Source: Amycolatopsis taiwanensis DSM 45107
GTDB lineage: Bacteria; Actinomycetota; Actinomycetes; Mycobacteriales; Pseudonocardiaceae
Length of the DNA stretch: 49,010 nt
Assembly: GCF_000519205.1 (NCBI RefSeq)
Contig: NZ_KI912599.1
Location: 304 to 49,313 of the forward strand
Direction: 5' to 3'
Shown piece by piece: positions 31,181 to 38,551 of this stretch. Made by a program: the position numbers and the translations under genes. How positions within the stretch are numbered: the first letter of the stretch is position 1; each line of letters begins with the position of its first letter. The notes below the pieces were generated by a model, which was not told the origin of the DNA, did no database searches, and was given only the letters and a program-made list of their open reading frames with translations.

Positions 31181-31474
31181 ATGTTCCGCGTGACGATCAG
31201 GGGCAAGTTCGACGGCCTGAGCGAGGACGGCCGCGCCGCCGTTCTCGCGGCCACCGACACCGCCTTCACCGAGACGGGCACCTTCACCCATGACGCGAGT
31301 GTTTCGGCGTTCACCTTCCGCTGCCAGGTGCCGGCCGTCCGCGACGATGAAGGCGAGCAGGAAGCCGCCAGGCGGGCGCTGGCGGCGTTGGACGCCCACG
31401 GCCACCCGTACCAGGTCCTGCGTGTGGCGGTGATGGACATGCGCCAGATCAAGATCCGCCGGAAGAACCGCTGA
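31181..31474 (+). CDS. DUF6204-like small protein
   Basis: A 97-residue protein beginning MFRVTIRGKFDGLSEDGRAA with a strand-rich centre (SVSAFTFRCQVPAV) and a helix ARRALAALDAHGHPYQVLRV; the tail is basic. It resembles the short actinobacterial DUF6204 proteins, which have no known function. AAGGA lies 8 nt before the ATG, and the gene follows the TetR gene by 19 bp, so both form an operon. Such TetR/DUF6204 pairs suggest that the protein is a target or ligand modulator of the regulator. Confidence 0.75.
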   Translation: MFRVTIRGKFDGLSEDGRAAVLAATDTAFTETGTFTHDASVSAFTFRCQVPAVRDDEGEQEAARRALAALDAHGHPYQVLRVAVMDMRQIKIRRKNR

Positions 31475-31537
31475 GCACGGGGGAGAGAGATCGCCCGAGC
31501 ACGGGGAGAGGCGTCACGGGTGCGGGGCGGCACCGCT

Positions 31538-31621
31538 GTGTCCCCGGTTCAGTACGCCGAGTTCCCGGTTCAGGTCGCCGAGTTCCCGGTTCAGTGCGTC
31601 GAGTTCCCGGTTCAGGAAGGT
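31538..31621. repeat. 21-bp tandem array, four units
   Basis: Four contiguous units, one GTGTCCCCGGTTCAGTACGCC and three of the form GAGTTCCCGGTTCAGGTCGCC, start at 31538, 31559, 31580 and 31601. It lies in front of the alcohol dehydrogenase gene. Confidence 0.85.
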
Positions 31622-31740
31622 GTGAAGGCCAGGGAGGTGCCGTCGAAGACGCCTTTGCCCGCGGAATTCGTCCGGCGGGGAGGGTGGCGGGGAGCCGGGA
31701 ACGGGTGACGATGTGCCATAGCCGGCGAACGGAGACCGAA

Positions 31741-32769
31741 ATGGCCACCTCGACCTCTCACCGCGCCATGCGGGTTCCGGACCGTGGGGCGGACTTGTCG
31801 CTTGCCCAGGTCGAAACGAGGGATCCGGGCCTCGGCGAGGTCCGGGTCACCGTGGAAGCGTGCGGCGTCTGCCACTCCGACGTCATGATCAGCAGCGGGG
31901 ACCTGCCCGGGAGCACCTTTCCGATCACGCCGGGTCACGAGATCGCGGGGCGCATCGACGCGATCGGCGACGGGGTCGCGGGCTGGTCGGTCGGCGACCG
32001 GGTCGCCGTCGGCTGGTACGGCGGCAGCTGTGGGTACTGCGACGCGTGTCGTGAGGGTGACGGCATCCACTGCCCGCGGCTGAAGATCCCCGGTGTTGCC
32101 TATCCCGGGGGCTTCGCCGACTCCGTGGCCGTTCCGGCCGTCGCCCTCGCCGCCATCCCGGACGAGCTGACTGCGGCCGAGGCCGCTCCGTTGGCCTGCG
32201 CCGGTGTGACCGTGTACAACGCGCTGCGGCGCAGCGCGGCCCGCTCGGGTGACACCGTGGCCATCCTGGGTGTCGGTGGGCTCGGTCACCTCGGCGTGCA
32301 GTTTGCCAGGGAGATGGGCTTCGACACCGTCGCGATCGCGCGGGGCCAGGAGAAGGCGAAGCTGGCGCGTGAACTCGGCGCCGCGCATTACATCGACAGC
32401 ACCAGCGAAAACGTGCCCGAGACGTTGCAGCGCCTGGGCGGTGCCAAGGTCGTGCTGGCCACCGTCACCAGTTCCGCCGCGATGTCGGCGACGCTCGACG
32501 GCCTTGGGCGGCGCGGGGAACTCGTCGTCGCGGGCGCCACTATGGAGCCACTCGACGTCACGCCGGTGCAGCTCATCGGCGGTGGCAAGAAGATCTACGG
32601 CCACGCTGCCGGGATCGCGGTCGACATCCAGCGCACCATGCGGTTTGCCGCGCAGACGGGCGTGCGGCCGTGGATCGAGCAGGTTCCCCTCGAACAGGCG
32701 CAGACCGCGATGGCCCGGATGCTGTCCGGACAGGCCCGCTTCCGCATGGTCCTGACAACCGGCAACTGA
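31741..32769 (+). CDS. Zinc-dependent alcohol dehydrogenase
   Basis: A 342-residue medium-chain dehydrogenase. The catalytic zinc ligands are Cys44 (GVCHSD), His66 (TPGHEIAG) and a Cys in PLACAGVTVY. The structural zinc loop CGYCDACREGDGIHC has Cys97, 100, 103 and 111. The NAD(P)-binding motif is LGVGGLGHLGVQFA. The enzyme oxidises alcohols or reduces aldehydes; the subfamily resembles AdhP/propanol-preferring and cinnamyl-type reductases. GGAG lies 7 nt before the ATG. It is flanked on both sides by 21-bp repeat arrays and shows no operon partners, so its substrate is open. Confidence 0.9.
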   Translation: MATSTSHRAMRVPDRGADLSLAQVETRDPGLGEVRVTVEACGVCHSDVMISSGDLPGSTFPITPGHEIAGRIDAIGDGVAGWSVGDRVAVGWYGGSCGYCDACREGDGIHCPRLKIPGVAYPGGFADSVAVPAVALAAIPDELTAAEAAPLACAGVTVYNALRRSAARSGDTVAILGVGGLGHLGVQFAREMGFDTVAIARGQEKAKLARELGAAHYIDSTSENVPETLQRLGGAKVVLATVTSSAAMSATLDGLGRRGELVVAGATMEPLDVTPVQLIGGGKKIYGHAAGIAVDIQRTMRFAAQTGVRPWIEQVPLEQAQTAMARMLSGQARFRMVLTTGN

Positions 32770-32777
32770 ACGCCCCG

Positions 32778-33033
32778 GTGTCCCCGGTTCCGAGCGCCGT
32801 GTCCCCGCTCCAGACCGCTGTGTCCCCGCTTCAGGCCGTTGAGTTCCGGCTTCAGGCTGTTGTGTCCCCGCTTCAGGCCGTTGAGTTCCGGCTTCAGGGC
32901 GTTGTGTCCCCGCTTCAGGGCGTTGTGTCCCCGCTTCAGGGCGTTGTGTCCCCGCTCGCTCCAGGGCGTTGAGTCCCCGCTCCAGGGCGTTGAGTTCCGG
33001 CTTCAGGCCGTTGTGTTCCCGGTTCACGGCGCC
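32778..33033. repeat. 21-bp tandem array, twelve units
   Basis: Twelve units of the type GTGTCCCCGCTTCAGGCCGTT or GAGTTCCGGCTTCAGGCTGTT. One unit (32946-32970) has a 4-bp insertion. The period is a multiple of three, so the antisense strand carries a long open frame of heptapeptide repeats (AGTQRPE); this is a by-product. Confidence 0.9.
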
Positions 33034-33075
33034 GTGTCCTCTCGCCGGTCCCGGCCTGTTCCATCGTCGTGAAAA

Positions 33076-33090
33076 CTGATCTTCGATCAG
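33076..33090. promoter_or_regulatory. Inverted repeat over the -35 region of the SDR gene
   Basis: CTGATC and GATCAG are separated by TTC. The site sits where a -35 element would be for the TAACGT box at 33104. Confidence 0.4.
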
Positions 33091-33103
33091 CGCTGACCTG
33101 AGC

Positions 33104-33109
33104 TAACGT
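33104..33109 (+). promoter_or_regulatory. -10 box of a leaderless promoter (SDR gene)
   Basis: TAACGT lies 7 nt before the GTG at 33117. Confidence 0.4.
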
Positions 33110-33116
33110 GCCGAGC

Positions 33117-33932
33117 GTGGAACGTGGTGAGAACAGGGTTGAATCTCATGGATCGCTCGAGGGCCGCGTGGCCGTGGTCACCGGTGTGAGCCGCCGTGCG
33201 GGGATCGGGTTCGCCGTGGCTGCGGACCTGTTGGCGGCCGGTGCTTCGGTCCTGGTGCACTCGTGGTCGCCCCATGACGCGGAACAGCCGTGGGGCGCTG
33301 ATCCCGGAGGTGACGCCGGGATCGTGGAGGCGCTCGGCGGTGAAGGCCCTCGCCTACGACAGATGGCGGCCGATTTCGCCGACCCGAGCGCGCCCGGACG
33401 GGTGGTGGCCGCCGCCGTGGCGGCGTTCGGCGCGGTGGATGTGGTGGTCGCCAACCATGCCCGCAGTTCGAACCAGACCCTCGCCGAGGTCACCGCGGCC
33501 GAGTTGGACCTGACCTGGGCGGTGAATGCCCGCGCGAGTGTGTTGCTGGCTCAAGCGTTCGCGACGGCTCATGACGACGAGCGTGCTGGTGGGCGGATCA
33601 TCTTGTTCACGTCGGGGCAGCATCTGGCGCCGATGAGCCAGGAGGTGCCGTATGCGGTCAGCAAGGGCGCCATCCATCAGATGACGCTCACCCTGTCCGA
33701 CGCGCTGGCCGACCGTGGGATCACGGTCAACACGGTCAACCCCGGGCCGGTCGACACCGGATGGGCAGACCCGGACCTCGCCGAGCGGGTCGGGCGTGCC
33801 CTGCCCGCCGGACGGTGGGGCCGCCCGGAAGAGGTCGCCCGCCTGGTCCGATGGCTGGTATCCGAGGACAGCCAGTGGATCACCGGGCAGATCATCAACG
33901 CCGAAGGCGGGTTCCGCCGCTGGGTCATGTAA
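33117..33932 (+). CDS. Short-chain dehydrogenase/reductase
   Basis: A 271-residue SDR. The cofactor motif VVTGVSRRAGIGFAVA has a slightly long glycine loop (five residues between the first two Gly), seen in a subgroup of SDRs. VVVANHARSSNQ replaces the usual NNAG, so that motif is degenerate. The catalytic Tyr and Lys are in YAVSKGAIHQ, followed by GITVNTVNPGPVDTGW. It should be an NAD(P)-dependent oxidoreductase. I choose GTG 33117 by the 7-nt spacing to the -10 box; GTG 33108 is an alternative. Confidence 0.85.
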   Translation: MERGENRVESHGSLEGRVAVVTGVSRRAGIGFAVAADLLAAGASVLVHSWSPHDAEQPWGADPGGDAGIVEALGGEGPRLRQMAADFADPSAPGRVVAAAVAAFGAVDVVVANHARSSNQTLAEVTAAELDLTWAVNARASVLLAQAFATAHDDERAGGRIILFTSGQHLAPMSQEVPYAVSKGAIHQMTLTLSDALADRGITVNTVNPGPVDTGWADPDLAERVGRALPAGRWGRPEEVARLVRWLVSEDSQWITGQIINAEGGFRRWVM

Positions 33933-34007
33933 CCGATCCCGCCAAGACAGGGGTTTCGGGCAGCTCACCGAGAAGTACGGCGGCGCCACCATTCCGGTGT
34001 AGTGGGG

Positions 34008-34672
34008 TCAGAACGGCGGTTCCGGGGTGTCGTCGTTTCGTCGGTTGTCCTTTGTGGACCCGTCGGAATTCTGGACATCCGGGTCCAGATGGTTTCCCGT
34101 TGGGGTGGTGCGGGATCGTCCGGTCGGGGTCGTCACGCCAGGTCGAAGTTCCATCCGGCGACGTCCTTCAAGCGATGATGCCTCCGGCAAAGGCAGGTGA
34201 GATTGGCTTTGGAGGTGTGGCCGTTCTTGCCGCGCCGGAAGTCGCGGTGATGGTCTACATCGGACCCTTGTGCGGGTCGGCGGCAGTCAGGGGCCAGGCA
34301 TTCGCGGTCCCGCACGCGGACGAGTTCGTCGAGGGCGGCGGGTGGCCGGTAGCGGGTGCGGCCGACGTCGAGGACTGCGCCGGAGACCGGGTCGCAGGTG
34401 ATCTTCCGCCACACACTGTTCTTGTCCGCCATGATCTCGCGGGCGATCTCACCAGGGATCGGCCCGTGTCCGGCCAACTCACGACCAGTGTTGGTGATAC
34501 CCAGGGCCGCGTCGATCGGGACGTGCACATACACCTGCGCCAGCACGCCAGGCAGACCCAACGCCAGATCCGCCAGTACATCCGCGCGGATTTGGTCGAG
34601 GGTGCGATCCTCGTCCTTGGGCTTCAACTTATGGGCAATACCGTCCACTTTGGCGTATGCCCCAACCCTGCT
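34008..34672 (-). pseudogene. 3' remnant of a DUF222/HNH endonuclease gene, frameshifted
   Basis: The minus strand reads AYAKVDGIAHKLKPKDEDRT, LDQIRADVLADL, GPIPGEIAREIMADK and the HNH domain CLAPDCRRPAQGSDVDH, then CLCRRHHRLKDVAGWNFDLA and a stop. A different frame then continues with VTTPTGRSRTTPTGNHLDPD and ends TPEPPF, the usual C-terminal tail of these proteins. About 15 bp that are not a multiple of three have thus been lost near 34135. The DUF222 half is missing upstream, cut exactly at the stop of the neighbouring flavoprotein gene. Confidence 0.7.
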
Positions 34673-35443
34673 TCAGATCCGCTTGTGTACTTTCAGGCCG
34701 GTCTGACCGGGGGCGTGCTCCTCGCGCAGGACCAGGTGTTCGTCGTAATCACCGGAGTCCTGTGCCCGGAATGGTATCGGCGTGCTGGTCGGCAAGGACA
34801 ACACGCGGCGCCGCAGTTCCTGGGCAAGCGCGGGAAAACCGGCGCTGCAAAGGCGATTGACGCCGGTCACGACGAACGGATCGAGTACTTCCATCCCGCT
34901 GTACCACAGGGTGCCATGCTGCAACGGAAAAAGGATCTCGTCGACATCGCCGTGGATTCCCCGTGGGCCAGTGGTCGCCGAGTTCGCGCCCACCGTCACG
35001 ATGACCATGGCGCGCTTCCCGGCCAATCCGCCGTTTCCGTAGCGCAGCGTCCGACCGGTGTCCGGGTCGGTCACACCTTGGGCGAAACCCTGCACGAAAA
35101 TGCGGTCGAACCACCCCTTGAGGATGGCGGGTGGGCCGAACCACCACAGGGGGAACTGGAACACCAGCGTGTCCGCCCACTCGATCTTTCGCTGTTCGAC
35201 ACGGATGTCGTCGGAAAGGCGGCCGGCGCGGTAGGCGCGTTCGGATTCGTCCAGGATGCTCAGGCGCGTTCGCGGGTTGTGGCAGAAGTCGTCGCCGGTG
35301 ACCACCGGGTTCCACGCCATGCCGTACAAATCGGACTCCTGGTACTCGTGACCGTGTTCACGCAGCGCACGAAGTCCTTCGTCGCGCAATGAGCCGTTCA
35401 AGGATCGTTGTTCCGGATGGGCGTAGACCCACAGCAGGCGCAT
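34673..35443 (-). CDS. NAD(P)H oxidoreductase of the quinone-reductase/flavodoxin_2 family
   Basis: A 256-residue flavoprotein. The N-terminal phosphate loop AHPEQRSLNGSLRDEGL and the segment FQFPLWWFGPPAILKGWFDR are diagnostic of the MdaB/KefF/NQO1-like family, which binds FMN or FAD and reduces quinones by two electrons. The tail is a little longer than average and may have been changed by the recombination that left the HNH fragment directly behind it. It is divergent from a LysR gene with 91 bp between them, so that regulator probably controls it, as is common for quinone-responsive reductases. Confidence 0.87.
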   Translation of the reverse strand: MRLLWVYAHPEQRSLNGSLRDEGLRALREHGHEYQESDLYGMAWNPVVTGDDFCHNPRTRLSILDESERAYRAGRLSDDIRVEQRKIEWADTLVFQFPLWWFGPPAILKGWFDRIFVQGFAQGVTDPDTGRTLRYGNGGLAGKRAMVIVTVGANSATTGPRGIHGDVDEILFPLQHGTLWYSGMEVLDPFVVTGVNRLCSAGFPALAQELRRRVLSLPTSTPIPFRAQDSGDYDEHLVLREEHAPGQTGLKVHKRI

Positions 35444-35521
35444 GTCGACCTTCCTTTCGTCGACTCCAGGGTCGGCCCTCTGCCCTTACACGTCCAGGTT
35501 CACTTTCCGGACTGGACTGTG

Positions 35522-35527
35522 TAGCGT
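35522..35527 (+). promoter_or_regulatory. -10 box of a leaderless lysR promoter
   Basis: TAGCGT lies 7 nt before the ATG at 35535. Confidence 0.45.
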
Positions 35528-35534
35528 GGCCTAA

Positions 35535-36446
35535 ATGATTGATTGGCGTCGCCTGCGGGTTCTGCGCGCGGTGGACCACTACGGGACGGTCACCGCCGCC
35601 GCGCGTGCCCTGCATTTCACCACCTCGGCCGCGTCGCAACAGATCCGTCAGCTCGGCCGGGAGCTGGATCTCGTCCTGCTCGAACAACAGGGCCGCGGAG
35701 TGCGGTTGACCCCCGCCGCGCGCACTCTCCTCGCGCACGCCGACGCGATCCAAGCCCGCTGGGAACAAGCCCAGGTCGATCTCTACGCCACCTCGGACAA
35801 GCCCGCCGGGCTGCTTCGCGTCAGCGGGTTCCCGGTGGCGATCTCCACGCTGCTCGCCCCGATGGCGGCGGCGCTGAAGGCAAGTCACGACGATCTCACC
35901 GTCCAAATTCAGGAAGCCGAGCTGCGGGACAGTCTCGACCTGCTGTTCGAGGCGGGCGTGGATCTCGCGATCATCGAAGCGACCCCGGAAAATCCGCCGC
36001 TCAACGATCCGAGGTTCGACCAGCAGGAGTTACTGGACGACCCCTTCGACCTCGTCGTGGCCGCCACGCACCCGCTCGCACGGCGGACCGAGGTCGCTTT
36101 GGCCGAGGCGGCGACCGAAGACTGGATCGCTCCGTTGTCCGGCAGTACTTGTCACACCCACACCTTCTCGGCCTGCACCGCCGCCGGGTTCACGCCGGCC
36201 GTCGCGCACCGGGCGGCGGAATGGAACGCCATGGCCCACCTCGTCGCCCACGGGCTCGGTGTCGCTCTTGTTCCCCGCCTGGCGCACATCGCCGTCGATC
36301 CGCCGGTTGTGCGCATTCCGATCACCGGGAACCCACGCCCCGTTCGAAAGCTGCTCACCTGTACCCGGCGCGGTGGGAGAACACATCCCGCGGTCGAGGC
36401 CGCTCTCGGTGAGCTGAAGCTCATCGTCCCGGCCGCTCTCGCCTAA
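35535..36446 (+). CDS. LysR-family regulator
   Basis: A 303-residue LysR protein with winged helix LRVLRAVDHYGTVTAAARAL and TTSAASQQIRQLGRELDLVL, and an effector domain from about 90 to 295 (LRVSGFPVAISTLLAPMAAA, GVDLAIIEATPENPP, HLVAHGLGVALVPRLAHIA). The early residues MIDWRRLRVLRAVDHYGTV fit a subgroup frequent in Streptomyces and Amycolatopsis. The ATG follows a TAGCGT box by 7 nt, so the mRNA is probably leaderless. It is divergent from the NAD(P)H oxidoreductase and likely activates it. Confidence 0.9.
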   Translation: MIDWRRLRVLRAVDHYGTVTAAARALHFTTSAASQQIRQLGRELDLVLLEQQGRGVRLTPAARTLLAHADAIQARWEQAQVDLYATSDKPAGLLRVSGFPVAISTLLAPMAAALKASHDDLTVQIQEAELRDSLDLLFEAGVDLAIIEATPENPPLNDPRFDQQELLDDPFDLVVAATHPLARRTEVALAEAATEDWIAPLSGSTCHTHTFSACTAAGFTPAVAHRAAEWNAMAHLVAHGLGVALVPRLAHIAVDPPVVRIPITGNPRPVRKLLTCTRRGGRTHPAVEAALGELKLIVPAALA

Positions 36447-36475
36447 CAACTCCGCCGAGGTGCTTAGCTGGAGCC

Positions 36476-37150
36476 TTACTGCAACAGCGATCCCAGCCGC
36501 TGGGCCGCTTCGACCACCTTCAGGCCCAGCGCCTCCTCGTCCGGCGCCTGGAACAGCGACAGGCCGATGCTGACCTCTCGCCCGGGAATCATCGCTGAAA
36601 TCCCGATCACCGACGGCGCGATCTCGCCGTAGGACACCGCGAACCCGCGCTTGCGGGCCAGCGCGACCTCCTCGCGCTCGCCCTCGGACGAGGGGTTGGC
36701 CGCGAGCATCGCCAGGCCGGCGGAGCCGCGGTCGATCGGGTCCACCTGGCCGGGCCGGAAGCTCACGTGCATCCGCGCCTGCCGCGGCTCGACGATCATC
36801 AGCATGCGCACCTCGCGCTCGTTCTCCCGCACGACCAGGTGCGCGGTCGCCTGCGTGAGGTCCGTCAGTTCCTCCAGTACCGGCCGCGCGAGCGTCCGCA
36901 GGTCCTGCTCCACCGGCTCGGCCAGGCGCACCAGCCCGGTCCCCAGCGAGATCCGCTTGAACCGGTCTCGCCGGCACAGCCGGTGTGCCTCCAGCGTCCG
37001 CACCAGCCGGTGCGCCACCGTCCGGTGTATCCCGACCCCCTCGGCGATCTCCGTCAGCGTCATGCCCTGCGGGTGCGCCACGAGGAGTTCGAGGATCTGC
37101 AACCCGTTGTGCAACGTCTTCGACATTCCAGAGTCGACTTCGGGCAACAC
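36476..37150 (-). CDS. IclR-family regulator of the divergent catabolic operon
   Basis: A protein of about 224 residues. The N-terminal winged helix is TLHNGLQILELLVAHPQGMT followed by LTEIAEGVGIHRTVAHRLVRTLEAH. The GAF-like effector domain (about 70-224) has ATAHLVVRENEREVRMLMIV, DRGSAGLAMLAANPS and YGEIAPSVIGISAMIPG. The start is uncertain: GAGGAG lies just before GTG 37150 / TTG 37147, while ATG 37126 or GTG 37198 are alternatives. It is divergent from the NTF2-SDR-SDR-flavoprotein-MFS operon, and a 15-bp palindrome in the gap is a fitting operator. Confidence 0.88.
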   Translation of the reverse strand: MLPEVDSGMSKTLHNGLQILELLVAHPQGMTLTEIAEGVGIHRTVAHRLVRTLEAHRLCRRDRFKRISLGTGLVRLAEPVEQDLRTLARPVLEELTDLTQATAHLVVRENEREVRMLMIVEPRQARMHVSFRPGQVDPIDRGSAGLAMLAANPSSEGEREEVALARKRGFAVSYGEIAPSVIGISAMIPGREVSIGLSLFQAPDEEALGLKVVEAAQRLGSLLQ

Positions 37151-37176
37151 GAACTCCTCGGACAAGACGAACCCCC

Positions 37177-37205
37177 TTGACGACCGGTGTGACGCCACCT
37201 ACTGT
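37177..37205 (+). promoter_or_regulatory. Promoter of the IclR-linked catabolic operon
   Basis: TTGACG (37177-37182), a 17-bp spacer and TACTGT (37200-37205) match a sigma-70-type promoter in position and spacing. The following palindrome lies at the predicted transcription start. Confidence 0.6.
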
Positions 37206-37215
37206 TTCCGTAGTT

Positions 37216-37230
37216 CGCACGCTGCGTGCG
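37216..37230. promoter_or_regulatory. Candidate IclR operator
   Basis: CGCACGC-T-GCGTGCG, a perfect odd palindrome, starts 10 bp after the -10 box, where a bound repressor would block initiation. Confidence 0.55.
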
Positions 37231-37292
37231 ATAATAGCACGTTCAGCAGGCAGGCGCCAGCCCTGCGGGTGGGGCGAATCCGGGAGGTAGTC

Positions 37293-37739
37293 GTGGTCGA
37301 AGAGACCATTGCGGACGTCAGTGCCGAGACGCTCGTCCGCGTCCACCAGCTCTACGGCGCACAGAGCCATTTGATCGACAACGGCCACGCGCGGGCCTGG
37401 GCACGGACCTTCACCGCGGACGGCGAGTTCCACTCGCCGACCTACCCGGAGCCGGTCGTCGGCATCGACGCTCTCACCCGCTTCGCCGAGGACTTCGCGC
37501 GGCAGGACGGCATCACACGCCACGTGATCACCAACGTCTTCGTCGTGCCGGTAGGCCCGGACGCCCTCACCGTGCACGCCTACCTGCAAATCGTGCACAC
37601 CCCCGCCGGCGGCCCTTCGCGGCTGGCCCGGCAGACCACGATCACCGACGAGCTGGTCCGCGATTCGGGCACCTGGCGCATCCGGCGCCGCACGGTGCGC
37701 CGGGATGACGAAAACCACCACGGAACGGAGAGTTCATGA
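37293..37739 (+). CDS. NTF2-like (SnoaL/ketosteroid-isomerase fold) protein
   Basis: A 148-residue cone-shaped NTF2 fold. The first helix is VRVHQLYGAQSHLIDNGHAR, then ARTFTADGEFHSPTYPEPVVGIDALTRFAED, RHVITNVFVVPVG and LARQTTITDELVRDSGTWRI, the SnoaL_4 pattern. Family members act as isomerases, hydroxylase partners or dehydratases. The GTG start has GGGAGG 6 nt upstream, and its TGA overlaps the next ATG (ATGA). As the first gene of the operon, before two SDRs and an FAD dehydrogenase, it could isomerise or dehydrate a ring intermediate. Confidence 0.85.
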   Translation: MVEETIADVSAETLVRVHQLYGAQSHLIDNGHARAWARTFTADGEFHSPTYPEPVVGIDALTRFAEDFARQDGITRHVITNVFVVPVGPDALTVHAYLQIVHTPAGGPSRLARQTTITDELVRDSGTWRIRRRTVRRDDENHHGTESS

Positions 37740-38551
37740 GCGACACACGCGTGCAGCACGAGCCGATGACGGCCGTCTACCCGGAGTTCCCGGGCAAGGT
37801 CGCGGTCGTCACCGGCGCGGCCCGCGGGATGGGCGCGCGCTTCACCGCCGCGCTGGCCACCCGCGGCGTGCACGTCGTCGGCGCAGACATCAACGAAGAG
37901 CAGATGCTGTCCACCGCCGATGAACTCAACACCGGCCTGGCCACGGACTCGATCCACGAGAAGCCCGGCCTCATCGTCGGCGCCCGCATCGACGTGACCA
38001 AGCCGGAAGACCACGAAACCGTGGCGCGGCTGGCGCTGGAACGCTTCGGCCGCCTCGACTTCTGGATCAACAACGCCGGGATCTTCCCGTTCGCGCTCGC
38101 CGGCGAGATCACTCCCGAACAGATCGGCGCGACCCTGTCGGTCAACGTGGAGGGGGTGCTCTACGGCGCGCAGGCCGCCGCGCGGCACCTGGAACCGGGC
38201 GGCGCGATCGTGAACATGTCGTCGGTTTCGGCAATCCGCGTCCGCCGCGGTCGCGGCGCCTACTGCACGTCTAAGGCCGCCGTCGCGCACCTCACCGAGT
38301 CGCTCGCCGTGGAGTTCGGCGACCAGGGCATCCGCGTCAACTCGATCGCGCCCGGCTACATCGACACCGAGATGACCCGCTGGGTCAAGGAGGACCCGGC
38401 CGCGCTGCAGCATGCGCTCGACGTCGTGCCGCTGCACCGGCTCGGCTCGCCCGAGGAGGTCGTCGGCCCGCTGCTGTTCCTGCTCTCCGACAGCGCACGG
38501 TACGTGACCGGGCACAGCATCGCGGTTGATGGCGGGTCACGGCATGTCTAA
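37736..38551 (+). CDS. Short-chain dehydrogenase/reductase of the IclR operon (first)
   Basis: A 271-residue classical-type SDR. Cofactor motif VVTGAARGMGARF, NNAGIFPFALAGEI, and the catalytic YCTSKAAVAHL; it ends VAVDGGS-like. The sequence VGADINEEQM has an acidic residue at the end of the second strand (Asp in GADI), which favours NAD over NADP. The long loop between the second strand and the DVTKPED motif is typical of SDRs with mycofactocin-associated insertions. The mycofactocin-dependent SDRs carry such an insertion, so a link is possible but no mycofactocin genes are in the window. It overlaps its upstream neighbour by 4 bp. Confidence 0.9.
   Translation: MSDTRVQHEPMTAVYPEFPGKVAVVTGAARGMGARFTAALATRGVHVVGADINEEQMLSTADELNTGLATDSIHEKPGLIVGARIDVTKPEDHETVARLALERFGRLDFWINNAGIFPFALAGEITPEQIGATLSVNVEGVLYGAQAAARHLEPGGAIVNMSSVSAIRVRRGRGAYCTSKAAVAHLTESLAVEFGDQGIRVNSIAPGYIDTEMTRWVKEDPAALQHALDVVPLHRLGSPEEVVGPLLFLLSDSARYVTGHSIAVDGGSRHV

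Noticed and set aside
31612..33027. A 471-codon antisense frame with heptapeptide repeats
   Set aside because: It is antisense to the alcohol dehydrogenase and its repeats arise from a 21-bp array whose period is a multiple of three.
33960..34002. Short peptide-like stretch QLTEKYGGATIPV before a TAG
   Set aside because: It could be a gene tail, but too little sequence remains to support a call.
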